From positions 287,397-351,396 of the forward strand of contig NW_006920871.1 in the NCBI RefSeq assembly GCF_000417875.1: a stretch of DNA of 64,000 nucleotides, written 5' to 3'. The position numbers and the translations under genes were made by a program. This document shows positions 29,272 to 38,588 of this stretch, one piece after another. A model generated the notes under the pieces. That model made no database searches and was not told the DNA's origin. It worked only from the letters and a program-made list of their open reading frames with translations. This stretch comes from Pseudozyma flocculosa PF-1. Taxonomy: Eukaryota > Basidiomycota > Ustilaginomycetes > Ustilaginales > Ustilaginaceae. Each line of letters begins with the position of its first letter. Position 1 is the first letter of the stretch.

Positions 29272-31371
29272 ATGCTGGAACATTCACACCTACCGCTCCG
29301 GCTCGTCAGGCAGAAGCGCGACGATGGCAGTGGCTGCGCCGTCTGCGCCTCAATCGAGCCGTGCCCGCCCTGCAAAAAGGGCTACCAGTGCCAGCAGATC
29401 TTCCGCTCGTCGTGCCAGACGTGCCCCGTCAACAAGTGCGTCCCCATCGACGGAGAGGGGTCGGGCTCGTCCGGCAGCAGCTCGTCGAGCCTCGGCGGAG
29501 CGCTCGGTGGTGTTCTCGGCGCGCTCGCCATCGCGCTGGTGGCCTTTCTTCTCTGGAGGAGATCGAGGAGGAAGCGCATCGCCTTAGAAAACGACGCCCG
29601 GCGCCGCTCGGAGCTGGCCGCCCAGGAGAAGCGTGGCCTGGAAAAGGGCGGCGTCACCATCCAGCTGGGCGGCGGCGGTGCCAATGGCGGCGCCAATGGC
29701 GCTCACCAGCCCGATCTGCTCGACAATGACACGGAATGGACGCAAATCGAGGGCAACCCGCTCGAGAGCCTCGACACGCTGGACCCGCTGCAGGAGCCCA
29801 CCGTCTTCAAACGCCGGTCGTTTGGCGCCGCGACGCACCTGTCCAAGATCACCGAGGGCGCCGAAGAGGAAGAGGAAGACGAGGACGACGACGATGCAGC
29901 TCGAAACGGCGATGACGACGGCCAGCGAGGCGGTCCAGGCACCGGTCGGGCCAGCACCAGCGGTCGCTCCAGCCGGCACGGTCGCCAATCGAGCAAGAGC
30001 TCGTCGGTCCAGGTCGGCGGCGCCGGTCCAAGGATCAGCGTCGGCAGCGGCACCACCTTCTCGTCGGGCAACATCATCCCCATCACCTTCAGACCGAGTC
30101 CAGCGTCGCCTGCAAGCTCCATGGGCGTCCCCATCTCTCCAGGACCTCAGTCCTCGGAATCGGGCACCCCGCCTTCGGTGCCCGCACCCGCCCATCGCGC
30201 TGTGGGTGCGCCTATCGTCGAAGTCACGGGATCGCAGCAGCCGTTGCGACCGGTCCGATCTCCGCATCTCAACCTGCGCCTGGCCGATGGCGCCGAGCCG
30301 GGTCAGAAGCCCAATGCCGGTGGCGCCGGCCCCTCTTCGATGCTTTCGCCATATGCGGTGCCTGGTCCCGGCGCTGCTGCCAACGGCCGCAAGCTGAGCT
30401 TCATGAACATCGACCCAGCGTCCGCGCTGCAGCAGTCGCGCGTCTACCTGCGTGCCGACAACCGCCTGTCGACCGCGACCGTCAACACGATGGCTTCGGT
30501 CTCGACGGCCGGCCTCGACTACGTGCTGAGTGCGCCGCAGATCATCACGCCGGTTACGGCGGACGGCGCGCGGCGCGTGCAGCTCAACAAGGGCGGCAAG
30601 GCGCAGCTGGTCCGGGGCGGCTCGCTCAAGAGGAAGGACGGCGAAAGTGGCGACTCTTCGCCGACCACGACACCCTCGGCAGTCGAGCACGGCGATCCAT
30701 TCTCGGACGCCGCCGCCGCTGCCGGTGCCACGGTCACAACGAGCCCAATCCACGACGGCACGCTCAAGCCGCGATACGCGCAATCCGTGGGCCGAAGCCA
30801 CATGAGCACGTCGACGCTGGGCATCCCCTTTGCAGACGAGACGTTCATGCTGCAGGACCCCACGAATTCGAGCCCAATCGACGCTGACCGTTCCTCGTGG
30901 CTAGGCGCCAGAACTTCGTTCGCCACATCGATTGGACGGGACGGGCGCGAGGATGGCGGCAGCAACGGTGGCGACGACGGCGACGACGGCGACGATGACC
31001 GGAGGAGCCCATTTTCGGACGAGGCGGCGGCGATTCCGCTGCCGGACTCGATGAGGTCGACGCCGATTGAGCGGATGTCGACTGCGAGTGGGGCTCCGGC
31101 CGGGACGCGCGGCGCTTCGACGGTGTTTGATGCATCGCGCTCGAGCCGCACCGACTCGATTGGCGGGCTGAGCGTGTTTGACCAGTTCCCGATCGCGATT
31201 GGCACCGAGCCGCTGCCCGCCAACGCACAGAGCAAGCTGATGAGCATCGCCGAGAGGGACGATGCCCGAGGTCGGGGTGACGGGGCGGGGCAGAGGGGCG
31301 TCCAGCCGGAGGTGGGCGAGGAGGCGGACGAGGAGGCCGAGGAAGAGCTGGTGGTGCCGCGTCAGGCGTGA
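29272..31371 (+). CDS. OPY2: Opy2-type single-pass membrane anchor of MAPK signalling
   Basis: Single exon, 699 residues. The N-terminal extracellular module has eight Cys at 22, 25, 31, 34, 40, 48, 51 and 56 (CAVCASIEPCPPCKKGYQC and following), the Opy2 pattern. A Ser-rich linker leads to a membrane segment at about 74-95 (LGGALGGVLGALAIALVAFL) followed by the basic stop-transfer WRRSRRKR. No classical signal peptide precedes the Cys module, as in yeast Opy2, so the segment probably acts as a signal anchor. The long cytoplasmic part is disordered, with an acidic run (about 198-212) and many Ser/Pro sites. In yeast Opy2 recruits Ste50 and thereby Ste11 to the plasma membrane for the HOG and filamentation MAPK pathways. 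Cytoplasmic Ste50-binding motifs could not be confirmed by eye. The start is the first ATG in frame. Confidence 0.85.
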   Translation: MLEHSHLPLRLVRQKRDDGSGCAVCASIEPCPPCKKGYQCQQIFRSSCQTCPVNKCVPIDGEGSGSSGSSSSSLGGALGGVLGALAIALVAFLLWRRSRRKRIALENDARRRSELAAQEKRGLEKGGVTIQLGGGGANGGANGAHQPDLLDNDTEWTQIEGNPLESLDTLDPLQEPTVFKRRSFGAATHLSKITEGAEEEEEDEDDDDAARNGDDDGQRGGPGTGRASTSGRSSRHGRQSSKSSSVQVGGAGPRISVGSGTTFSSGNIIPITFRPSPASPASSMGVPISPGPQSSESGTPPSVPAPAHRAVGAPIVEVTGSQQPLRPVRSPHLNLRLADGAEPGQKPNAGGAGPSSMLSPYAVPGPGAAANGRKLSFMNIDPASALQQSRVYLRADNRLSTATVNTMASVSTAGLDYVLSAPQIITPVTADGARRVQLNKGGKAQLVRGGSLKRKDGESGDSSPTTTPSAVEHGDPFSDAAAAAGATVTTSPIHDGTLKPRYAQSVGRSHMSTSTLGIPFADETFMLQDPTNSSPIDADRSSWLGARTSFATSIGRDGREDGGSNGGDDGDDGDDDRRSPFSDEAAAIPLPDSMRSTPIERMSTASGAPAGTRGASTVFDASRSSRTDSIGGLSVFDQFPIAIGTEPLPANAQSKLMSIAERDDARGRGDGAGQRGVQPEVGEEADEEAEEELVVPRQA

Positions 31372-32059
31372 CCCGACTACTGACACTCGGTTTGGGCCCT
31401 GTGAAGCGCAGAGCATGCGAATCGTAATGGTCACCAATCTCGACTTTGCCACCATGAATGCCTTGGCATGTTGTCTGACCGTGGGCTTGCTTGCTGGGTG
31501 CGGCTGCGTATGCATGGCGTGTCGGTCCAGTCCAGTCGTCTGAGCCAGGTCAGCGTGGCGCGGCGTGGGTTGGGTCTGGCTGCGCCGCGCTGCCCCGCCG
31601 AACCGCCAGGCCAGGCCAGGCCAGCAGGCAGGTCGGCAAGCAGGCCTGTGGAAATCGTCTGATTTCCTCTGGCTCGCTGCACGCGCTGCCCAACCAACAC
31701 CGCCTGATTTTGGGTGCCGGCTGGCCAGCCTGAGCCTCAACTTTTTTGGCGGCGCCGTCTGGCTCTCGGCTGCAGGGCCTGGCCTGGCCTAGCCTGGCAG
31801 CGCAGAGCAGAGCAGGCAGGGCAGCCAGCCAACCAGCAGGCAGGCAGGCAGGAGGGCTGTGTGGCTTTCACCGAACGAGGCGACCCTGCTGCCCGCACCT
31901 CTCCTTCTCAACGAGCAAGCAAGCAGGCAGGGGCCGGCGTGGCTCCTCGTCCCTTCTTCTGGCCTCCGCGCTTCTTGACGTTTGCCGTCACCACCACCAC
32001 CACCACCCTCCTCACTCCCCGCCCTCTCTCCCCTTTCCCCCTCACCCTTCTTGGCCAAG
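31372..32059 (+). other. ERG11 promoter region with CAGG/AGGCCTGG island
   Basis: A 688-base spacer. 31590-31660 and 31765-31930 are dense in CAGG, GGCCAGGCC and GCCTGGCC, including a CAGG run at 31836-31851. AT-rich blips (CTGATTTT at 31704, CTTTTTTGG at 31742) punctuate it. A CCACCA-rich leader (31990-32012) ends at the ERG11 start. A sterol-response or other specific regulator site could not be assigned. Confidence 0.5.
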
Positions 32060-33745
32060 ATGGTGGCTCAACACTCATCCGAGTCGATTGTGCAGCAGCT
32101 GCTGGCCTACACGCCCGTGGCCGACAGCAGTTTCGGCGTCCAGGCCGCCTTCCTCGCCGTCGCGCTGCCGCTGGTCGCCATCGCCGTCAATGTGGCGCAG
32201 CAGCTGCTGCTGCCTCGCAGCGCCAACCTGCCGCCCGTCGTCTTCCACTACGTCCCCATCATCGGCTCGGCCATCACCTACGGCATGGATCCCTACCGCT
32301 TCTTTTTCGAGTGCCGCGAAAAGTACGGCGACGTCTTCACCTTTGTCCTCCTCGGCCGCAAGGTCACCGTGGCCCTCGGCAGCAAGGGCAGCAACCTCAT
32401 CTTCAACGGCAAGCTCTCCCAGGTCAGCGCAGAGGAGGCCTACACCCACCTCACCACGCCCGTCTTTGGCAAGGAGGTCGTCTACGACGTGCCCAACCAC
32501 GTCCTCATGGAGCAGAAGCGCTTTGTCAAGGTCGGCCTCTCGACCGACAACTTCCGCGTCTACGTCGGTCAGATTGTCGATGAGGTCAGTGACTACGTTC
32601 GCACCGACCCGGCCTTCCGCCCCTTTGTTGAGGGCAGCGCCAAGACGGCCGACGTCGACATCTTCAAGGCCATGTGCGAGATCACGATCCTCACCGCCAG
32701 CCGCACCCTCCAGGGCAAGGAGGTCCGCGCCGGCCTCAACAAGACCTTTGCCCAGCTTTACCACGACCTCGACTCGGGCTTCACCCCCATCAACTTTGTC
32801 ATCCCCAACCTGCCGCTCCCCAACAACTTCAAGCGCGACCGTGCCCAGCGCAGCATGAGCCAGTTCTACCAGGACATTATCGCCAAGCGCCGCAAGGAGG
32901 GCCACCAGAGCGACGAGCACGACATGATCAGCGCGCTCATGGAGCAGAGCTACAAGAACGGCCGCCCCATCTCCGACGTCGAGATTGCCCACATGATGAT
33001 CGCGCTCCTCATGGCCGGCCAGCACACGTCGTCGGCCACCGGTTCCTGGGCGCTCCTCCGCCTCGCGTCGCGGCCCGAGATTATCGAGGAGCTCTGGGAG
33101 GAGCAGGTCGCCGTCTACGGCGACGGCAGCAGCTCCTCGCTCCGCCCGCTCGACTACGACACGCAGAAGAGCAAGGTGCCCAAGCTCGACGCCGTCGTCC
33201 GCGAGACGCTGCGCCTCCACCCGCCGATTCACAGCATCATGCGCAAGGTGGTCTCGGACATGCCGGTCCCCTCGACGATTGCCTCGCCCTCGTCGTCGGC
33301 CAAGAGCCGCGAGGGCGACGCCTACGTCATCCCCAAGGGGCACTACGTCCTCGCCGCGCCCGGCGTCAGCCAGGTCGACCCGCGGGTGTGGAAGGACGCC
33401 GACGTCTTTGACCCGGCACGCTGGCTGTCGGGCGGCGTCATCAAGGACGAGCAGGGCGGCAGCGGCGACGGCGAAAAGGAGGACGACAAGGTCGACTTTG
33501 GCTGGGGCATGGTCTCGACGGGCGCCAACTCGCCCTACCTGCCCTTTGGCGCCGGCCGCCACCGCTGCATCGGCGAGCAGTTTGCCTACCTCCAGCTCGG
33601 CACCATCATTGCCACCATGGTGCGCAACTTCCGCTGGAAGCTCACCGAGACCGGCTTCCCCGAGCCCGACTACACGTCGATGGTCGTCCTGCCCAAGTCG
33701 GGCACGATGCGCATGACGCTTAGGCACGACATGCTCCAGATCTAG
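32060..33745 (+). CDS. ERG11: Lanosterol 14-alpha-demethylase (CYP51)
   Basis: Cytochrome P450 that removes the C14 methyl of lanosterol/eburicol in ergosterol synthesis, at the ER; it is the azole target. Single exon, 561 residues. An N-terminal membrane anchor lies at about 28-50 (AAFLAVALPLVAIAVNVAQQ). The I-helix motif is MAGQHTSSATGSW. The ExxR pair is Glu382/Arg385 (VRETLRLHPP), and the heme loop PFGAGRHRCIG has Cys503 as the iron ligand. The substrate-recognition block VVYDVPNHVLMEQKRF keeps the conserved Tyr (residue 142, equivalent to Candida albicans Y132) and the following Lys, so no well-known azole-resistance change is visible there. The length exceeds yeast Erg11 (530) mainly through a Ser-rich insert near 415 and an acidic Gly/Asp insert before the heme loop. 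ERG24, the next enzyme, is in the same window. Confidence 0.97.
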   Translation: MVAQHSSESIVQQLLAYTPVADSSFGVQAAFLAVALPLVAIAVNVAQQLLLPRSANLPPVVFHYVPIIGSAITYGMDPYRFFFECREKYGDVFTFVLLGRKVTVALGSKGSNLIFNGKLSQVSAEEAYTHLTTPVFGKEVVYDVPNHVLMEQKRFVKVGLSTDNFRVYVGQIVDEVSDYVRTDPAFRPFVEGSAKTADVDIFKAMCEITILTASRTLQGKEVRAGLNKTFAQLYHDLDSGFTPINFVIPNLPLPNNFKRDRAQRSMSQFYQDIIAKRRKEGHQSDEHDMISALMEQSYKNGRPISDVEIAHMMIALLMAGQHTSSATGSWALLRLASRPEIIEELWEEQVAVYGDGSSSSLRPLDYDTQKSKVPKLDAVVRETLRLHPPIHSIMRKVVSDMPVPSTIASPSSSAKSREGDAYVIPKGHYVLAAPGVSQVDPRVWKDADVFDPARWLSGGVIKDEQGGSGDGEKEDDKVDFGWGMVSTGANSPYLPFGAGRHRCIGEQFAYLQLGTIIATMVRNFRWKLTETGFPEPDYTSMVVLPKSGTMRMTLRHDMLQI

Positions 33746-34098
33746 CGCGCCAAGGCCCGATGACGCTTGATGCCAGAGCCTCTCGCGAGCAGCCCGGTGC
33801 CCCTCGCCGCCGGGGGGAAAATCAGGCATGCCGGCTCGAAGGATAGGGATGGACGTTGATGCTCTGCTCGTTGTTTCCGGGACCTTCAGCACAGGAATCC
33901 GCTGCTTTCACGCTACGCTACCAGTTACCATAGAAACGAAAAGACAGATGCAGATCCGGCCGCGGCGTCGATCGTGACGGCCAGCGTCGGAAGCTCGATG
34001 GCGGGCAGTAGGGCCAGTGACCGGTGCATGGAGAAGAGTCGGGCGAGTGAGGCGTGCGATTGCGAGCAGGCGGGACGGGAGTTCAGCCTCTTGGGCCC
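33746..34098. other. Convergent 3' region after ERG11
   Basis: A 353-base spacer between the ERG11 stop and the stop of the DUF202 gene. Nothing recognisable. Confidence 0.5.
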
Positions 34099-35056
34099 TC
34101 AAGGTTGGCTTTCGAGGTTGTGTTGTTGCACTGCGATCGCGGTCATCGAGGGAGGTGTAGAGAGGTTGAGAGAAGGGCAGGGAAAATAAGTGGGGATCAG
34201 GACCACCATCGTCGCCACTGCCGCGAGCGTCAAGACGCAGAGGCTGTCGGTCGGTCGGGGATGCTCACCTCTGACGATAAAGTTGAGCAGGACGGCGACA
34301 AACAAGACGGCGCAGATGAGGGGCGGGCCGACGAGGTCGTCAAAGTCGCCGGGCCACTTCTGCTTGATGAGGGTGACGCGGCGCTGGTAGCTGTACAGGC
34401 CCCACAGGAGCGTCAGGACGGCAATGGCGGCGTAGACGGTGCCGAACGTCTTGATGGTCGTGGGCGACGGGTACTGGGGTGCGCCCGAGGGGTGGTGGTG
34501 GTCGTTGAAGAAGGTGGACGAGTTGAAGAGCGCCAGTGCAAACGAGCCGATCAGGATGGATACCCGCAGCCAAGAGATCCAGGTTCGCTGTAGGGCGTTG
34601 CGCGGGGGGAGAGGTGCGAGGAACAGAGGGAGAAGGAGGGAGGTCAGCCATCGACGAGCCATGCTGGCTGAAAGTAAGGGCAGCAAGGCGATCGCGAAGG
34701 CCACTCACCTCGTTTGCGAACCAGACCTTGGCCTCAACCTTGCTCTGGGTGATGACCTTTTTGGGCTTGGGGATCCTCCTCCTCGCCTCGCCGCTGGGTC
34801 CGGCCTCGGTAGCGCCGTACCCGTTGCCCCTGGCCGAAGAAGGTCCCGCCACACTGTACCCCTCGTCGCCGCCGTTCTGGGGCTGGCCGGAGGACGAGGA
34901 GAGGAGGGGTTCCCGCTCGGCGTAGTTCTGGCTCGAGCCGCTGCCGAAGAGGGACTGGAGAGCCACTACGGATCGGCGGTAGGCGAGCGAGAGGGTGCCG
35001 GACGACGAGGGCGTCGAGAGGTTCTCGCGTGCGGAGCGGCGCGACGTCGTCGACAT
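34099..35056 (-). CDS. DUF202/Vtc1-like three-span membrane protein
   Basis: Minus-strand exons 35056-34709, 34587-34269 and 34130-34099 give 232 residues. Intron 1 (121 bases, GTGAGT to CTACAG) restores KVWFANERTWISWLR, the DUF202 entry motif. Membrane spans follow at about 122-142 (SWLRVSILIGSFALALFNSS), 160-182 and 202-222 (LICAVLFVAVLLNFIVR). DUF202 is the fold of Vtc1 and of the membrane part of vacuolar polyphosphate polymerase subunits, so a vacuolar or endomembrane site is likely. The N-terminal 100 residues are cytosolic and contain a dileucine-type signal EREPLLSSSS, common in vacuolar targeting. Intron 2 (138 bases, GTGAGC donor) is a multiple of three and has no in-frame stop; retaining it would add a hydrophobic stretch before the same C-terminus. 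Either form is possible. Confidence 0.8.
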
Positions 35057-36288
35057 AACGTGCGGGCGTGCGATGGGGCGGAGGATGCTGATGGGAAGGA
35101 TTCGTGTGTGTGCACGGCCGAAGGTAGGTGGTGATGGGTGGATGGTGGTGCCGTTGGTCGTCGTCGATGGATGTCGATGTCGAGGCAGGCAGATGTTGGG
35201 CCCGCCGGCCTGCGATTTTGGAATTGCAGCCAGGTTAGCCAGCCAGCCAGCCTGCTGGCCTGCTGGCCTCGCTCGCTCGAGCGTGCCCCCGCTTGCTTGG
35301 CCCCACTCGTCTGGGCTGGCCCCTCGCCAATGAAGCGACGTCGAAGCGTGGAACGTGCTCGCTCGCCCCGCCCCTCGTCATGCAGGCTGGCCGCCCCTGC
35401 CCGCATCGGACAAATTTGGACTCGGGGGAGGGCAAGTCCAGACCCTCGACCCGATGAAATAGCATAGCTTCATCGGGGGGACGGCTCAGATCCACGCTTG
35501 CATCCCGATTACATCGCAGACTGGTAGGCCGCCGCGGGTCACGCGTGCCAGGGCAAAGGGGCCGCTGGCAAGGGTAGGCCTGGCCCCCTCCCTCCCTGGC
35601 CAGGCGAAAAAAATTCCAGAGCGAGAGAGGGACGGGGCGGTGCAGCGGGCGTGCCAGGCCAGGCCAGGCCTGCTAGGCCAGGTTGGGCTCAGGCAGGGGG
35701 CGAGAAAAAATTGAGAGCGCGGCCTGGCCTGGCCTGGCAAAAGGACGGGCGGACGGACGGGCGAGCGGGAGCGGGCGAGCGCAGGCTGGGCGTTGGACGG
35801 ACGACCGCCAGAAACCTTGTTGCAACGGTCGGGGCTGCCTGCCAGGGCGACCCTGGTACCGCCGTCAGTCACCACCTCGCCGCCTTCGTCGCCTTCACCC
35901 TCGTCCATCATCACCATCATCATCATCATCATCATCATCATTGCCGCCGCCGACCCACGCTACCTCCTTTCCGCTTCCACCTCGCCCGACCTCCGCCTCC
36001 ATCCTCCTTCTTCCTCCTTCACCAACACGCCGTCATCCTCATCCTCCTCCCTCCTCCTTCCTCTTTCGCGCGATCCCTCCTCGCTTGGCCGTCCTCCCCG
36101 TCAAGCCCACCCCACCGACCACCCGACCTTTCCTGAGGACCTGATCTCGATCCGACGAGCAAAGGGCCCACTTTTGACGTCGCTGGACTAGACGACTTCC
36201 TGTGGAACTCCTCTGTCCTACCTCTCTTCACCCGTCCACACCTTCTTCGACCTCCTCACACCTCCCAAACTTCCATCCTTACGTCACC
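35057..36288. other. Divergent promoter region, DUF202 gene and KH-domain gene
   Basis: About 1.2 kb. Two blocks rich in CCAGG/AGGCCTGG sit at 35220-35290 and 35590-35745, the second flanking A-runs (35607-35615 and 35704-35711). A CAT triplet run follows at 35907-35940 and then a long CT-rich leader (35960-36285) toward the KH gene. No gene is supported. Confidence 0.5.
35907..35940. repeat. (CAT)n microsatellite
   Basis: Eleven CAT triplets, with one CAC variant near the left end, in the 5' region of the KH-domain gene. Confidence 0.85.
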
Positions 36289-37743
36289 ATGTCGTCCGCT
36301 GAGCAGGCTGCTACTGGTAAGTGACTAACTCGTCTACCCTTTTGCTCGCCCGCACGCCGTGTTCTCGCCTGCTGACCTTGCGTTTCTCCTGCCATCGTTG
36401 CTCTTCGCTCGACTACAGAGACCCCCGCTGCCGCTCCGGCCGCTTCCCCTGCCGTCGAGGCCACCCCGGCCGTCGTCGACAACGGCGCTGGCGCCGAGGC
36501 CGTCCCTGCCGCTGATGTCGCTGCTCCTGCCGAGGGTGCCGATGCCCCCGCTGCTGCTGGCGACGAATCGGCCGCCGTTGACCCCAAGTCCTCGCTCACC
36601 GTGCGTGCGCTCGTCAGCACCAAGGAGGCCGGTATCATCATTGGCAAGGGCGGTGCCAACGTCGCCGAGCTGCGCGAGAAGACTGGTGTCAAGGCTGGCG
36701 TCAGCAAGGTTGTCCCTGGCGTGCACGACCGTGTCCTGAGCGTCACCGGCACCCTCGAGGGCGTCGCCGAGGCTTTCTCGCTGATTGGCAAGACGATCCT
36801 CGAGAACCCGCTCAATGTCAACGCTGACGGCACCCCCGCCCAGCCCGCCAACCAGCTCACCTCGGTCCGCCTGCTCATCTCGCACAACCTGATGGGCACC
36901 GTCATCGGACGCCAGGGCCTCAAGATCAAGCACATCCAGGACCTCTCGGGCGCCCGCATGGTCGCCTCCAAGGACATGCTGCCGCAGAGCACCGAGCGCG
37001 TTGTCGAGGTCCAGGGCAGCGTCGAGGCCATCCGTGTCGCCATCCTCGAGATCGCGAAGTGCCTCGTCGAGGACTGGGAGCGCGGCCAGGGCGTCGTCCT
37101 GTACCACCCCGGCCAGGGCGATGGCGCTGGCGTCCTTGCCGCTGGAGGCATTGGCGGCCTGCAGCAGCAGAGCGGCGGCCGCCGCAACAACAACGGCCAG
37201 GGCAACCAGCAGGCCGGTGCTGGCGGCAATGCGAGCGGACCCGCATACCTGACCAACGCTGTGGGCAACCTCAGCCTCGGCGGCGGCGCCTCCAACGGCC
37301 AGGGTGCCAACCGCAGGGAGGGCGGCGCTCGCCGCACCGACCCCAACGCCGCCGTGACCCCTGGCGGTGGCCTTGTTGCCGGAACCACGCCGGTGTCGGC
37401 CAACGGCGGCAGCCAGGCGGCCTCTGCGCCGCCGCTCGTCGACCAGGCCAACCTGCGCACGCAGAACATCTCGATCCCCTCTGACATGGTCGGCTGCATC
37501 ATTGGCAAGGGCGGCAGCAAGATTACCGAGATCCGACGCCTGAGCGGATCGAGGATTAGCATCGCCAAGATCCCGCACGACGAGACGGGCGAGCGCATGT
37601 TCACCATCCAGGGCACGCCCGAGGCCAACGAGAAGGCCCTCTTCCTGCTGTACAACCAGCTCGAGACTGAAAAGGAGCGACGGACCAACAACACCGCCGC
37701 CCAGAACGAGGACGATACCCAGGCCGCGGCCACCTCGGCCTAG
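36289..37743 (+). CDS. Triple KH-domain RNA-binding protein (Rnc1/PCBP type)
   Basis: Exons 36289-36316 and 36419-37743 are separated by a 102-base intron (GTAAGT donor, GACTACAG acceptor, phase 1) and give 450 residues. The first exon holds only nine codons. An Ala/Pro-rich N-terminus leads to three KH domains with intact GXXG loops: KH1 about 69-135 (GIIIGKGG at 81-88), KH2 about 154-230 (GTVIGRQG at about 169-176) and KH3 about 355-430 (GCIIGKGG at 368-375). A Gln/Gly/Asn-rich linker separates KH2 from KH3. This is the layout of poly(C)-binding proteins and of fission-yeast Rnc1, which bind pyrimidine-rich mRNA and control its stability. The mRNA targets are unknown here. Confidence 0.92.
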
Positions 37744-38588
37744 AGGAGAAGAGGCGCGTCCCGGGCCCGGACCATCAGCGGAGCGGAGGGGCGCCCGGAC
37801 CAGCGGCATGGGCCATCAGCCGTCTAAGGCTTTTGGGCAGCGGGCTGCCGGCGAGGGACACAGCGCGGACGAGCGTCTGCTTGGCCGCCGGCCTGCCGCT
37901 GCCGCCGTTGATACGCGTGTTTCATTCTCTCTTTCTCAAGGGACAGGGGGTGGCTCTCTGGCCAAAGTTACCGATCCTTCGACTGACCGACGACTGACCG
38001 AGCGAACGAGCAAAACGAGTCGCAACACAACTGTATTTTCGAGAACCGCGCCTGCGCTTTGAAAGCCAAAAAAAGACGTTGTATCGCAGCCGCAGCGGAG
38101 CAGCGTTGCCGTGAGGTCGGAAAGGTCGTGGCGTTGAAGAAGTTGATGGCGTGAGACTGGTCTGGTTTGGAGCTAGACGTGCGGGCCGAGGGTCCAGCGC
38201 AGCCCTGCGCCAATCTATCCCTTGACGGGCCCATATGGAGGGCAGGCGCTGGGCGTGTCCGCAGACCCGGAAGTCGGCCCTCGTTTGTCGGCAACATGGG
38301 CAGCGCACCCAGGCATGGAGGGAAGTTAGACTCGGACGGACCTCCGCCCGCCCGACCCGAAGCTGCATGCATGGCAAGCCAGGCCAGCCACCGCACCGCA
38401 CCGCACCGCACCGCACCGCACCGCACCGCACCGCGCGCTTCCTTCGATTCATGATTCGTCCAAGCGGCCCTCCGTCTTTCCTCGCCCGTCACCTTCGTCC
38501 TTGCGGGTCGCCGTTGCTAGTCACGATGCTCCTCACTACCACCACCACGATCATACACCGTCGGCTATACCTTGCCCACCTCTCCTAG
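37744..38588 (+). other. Intergenic region with pentamer microsatellite
   Basis: An 845-base spacer between the KH gene and the F-box gene. Besides the CCGCA array at 38391-38434 it shows nothing recognisable. Frames on both strands through the array encode only repeats such as Arg-Thr-Ala-Pro-His. Confidence 0.5.
38391..38434. repeat. (CCGCA)n pentanucleotide microsatellite
   Basis: Nearly nine perfect tandem copies of CCGCA lie about 160 bases upstream of the F-box start codon. Perfect copies suggest recent slippage and likely length variation between strains. Confidence 0.95.

Noticed and set aside
32075..33892. A 605-codon minus-strand frame opposite ERG11
   Set aside because: Antisense shadow of a certain gene; repetitive Val/Asp/Glu/Leu composition and no family match.
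34244..34268. A 25-base intron in the DUF202 gene using the CCGACAG acceptor
   Set aside because: In frame, but far shorter than any plausible fungal intron; the 138-base alternative has a usable branch region and acceptor.
37922..38492. Minus-strand frames with repeated CGAVR peptides
   Set aside because: They translate the CCGCA microsatellite and have no other support.
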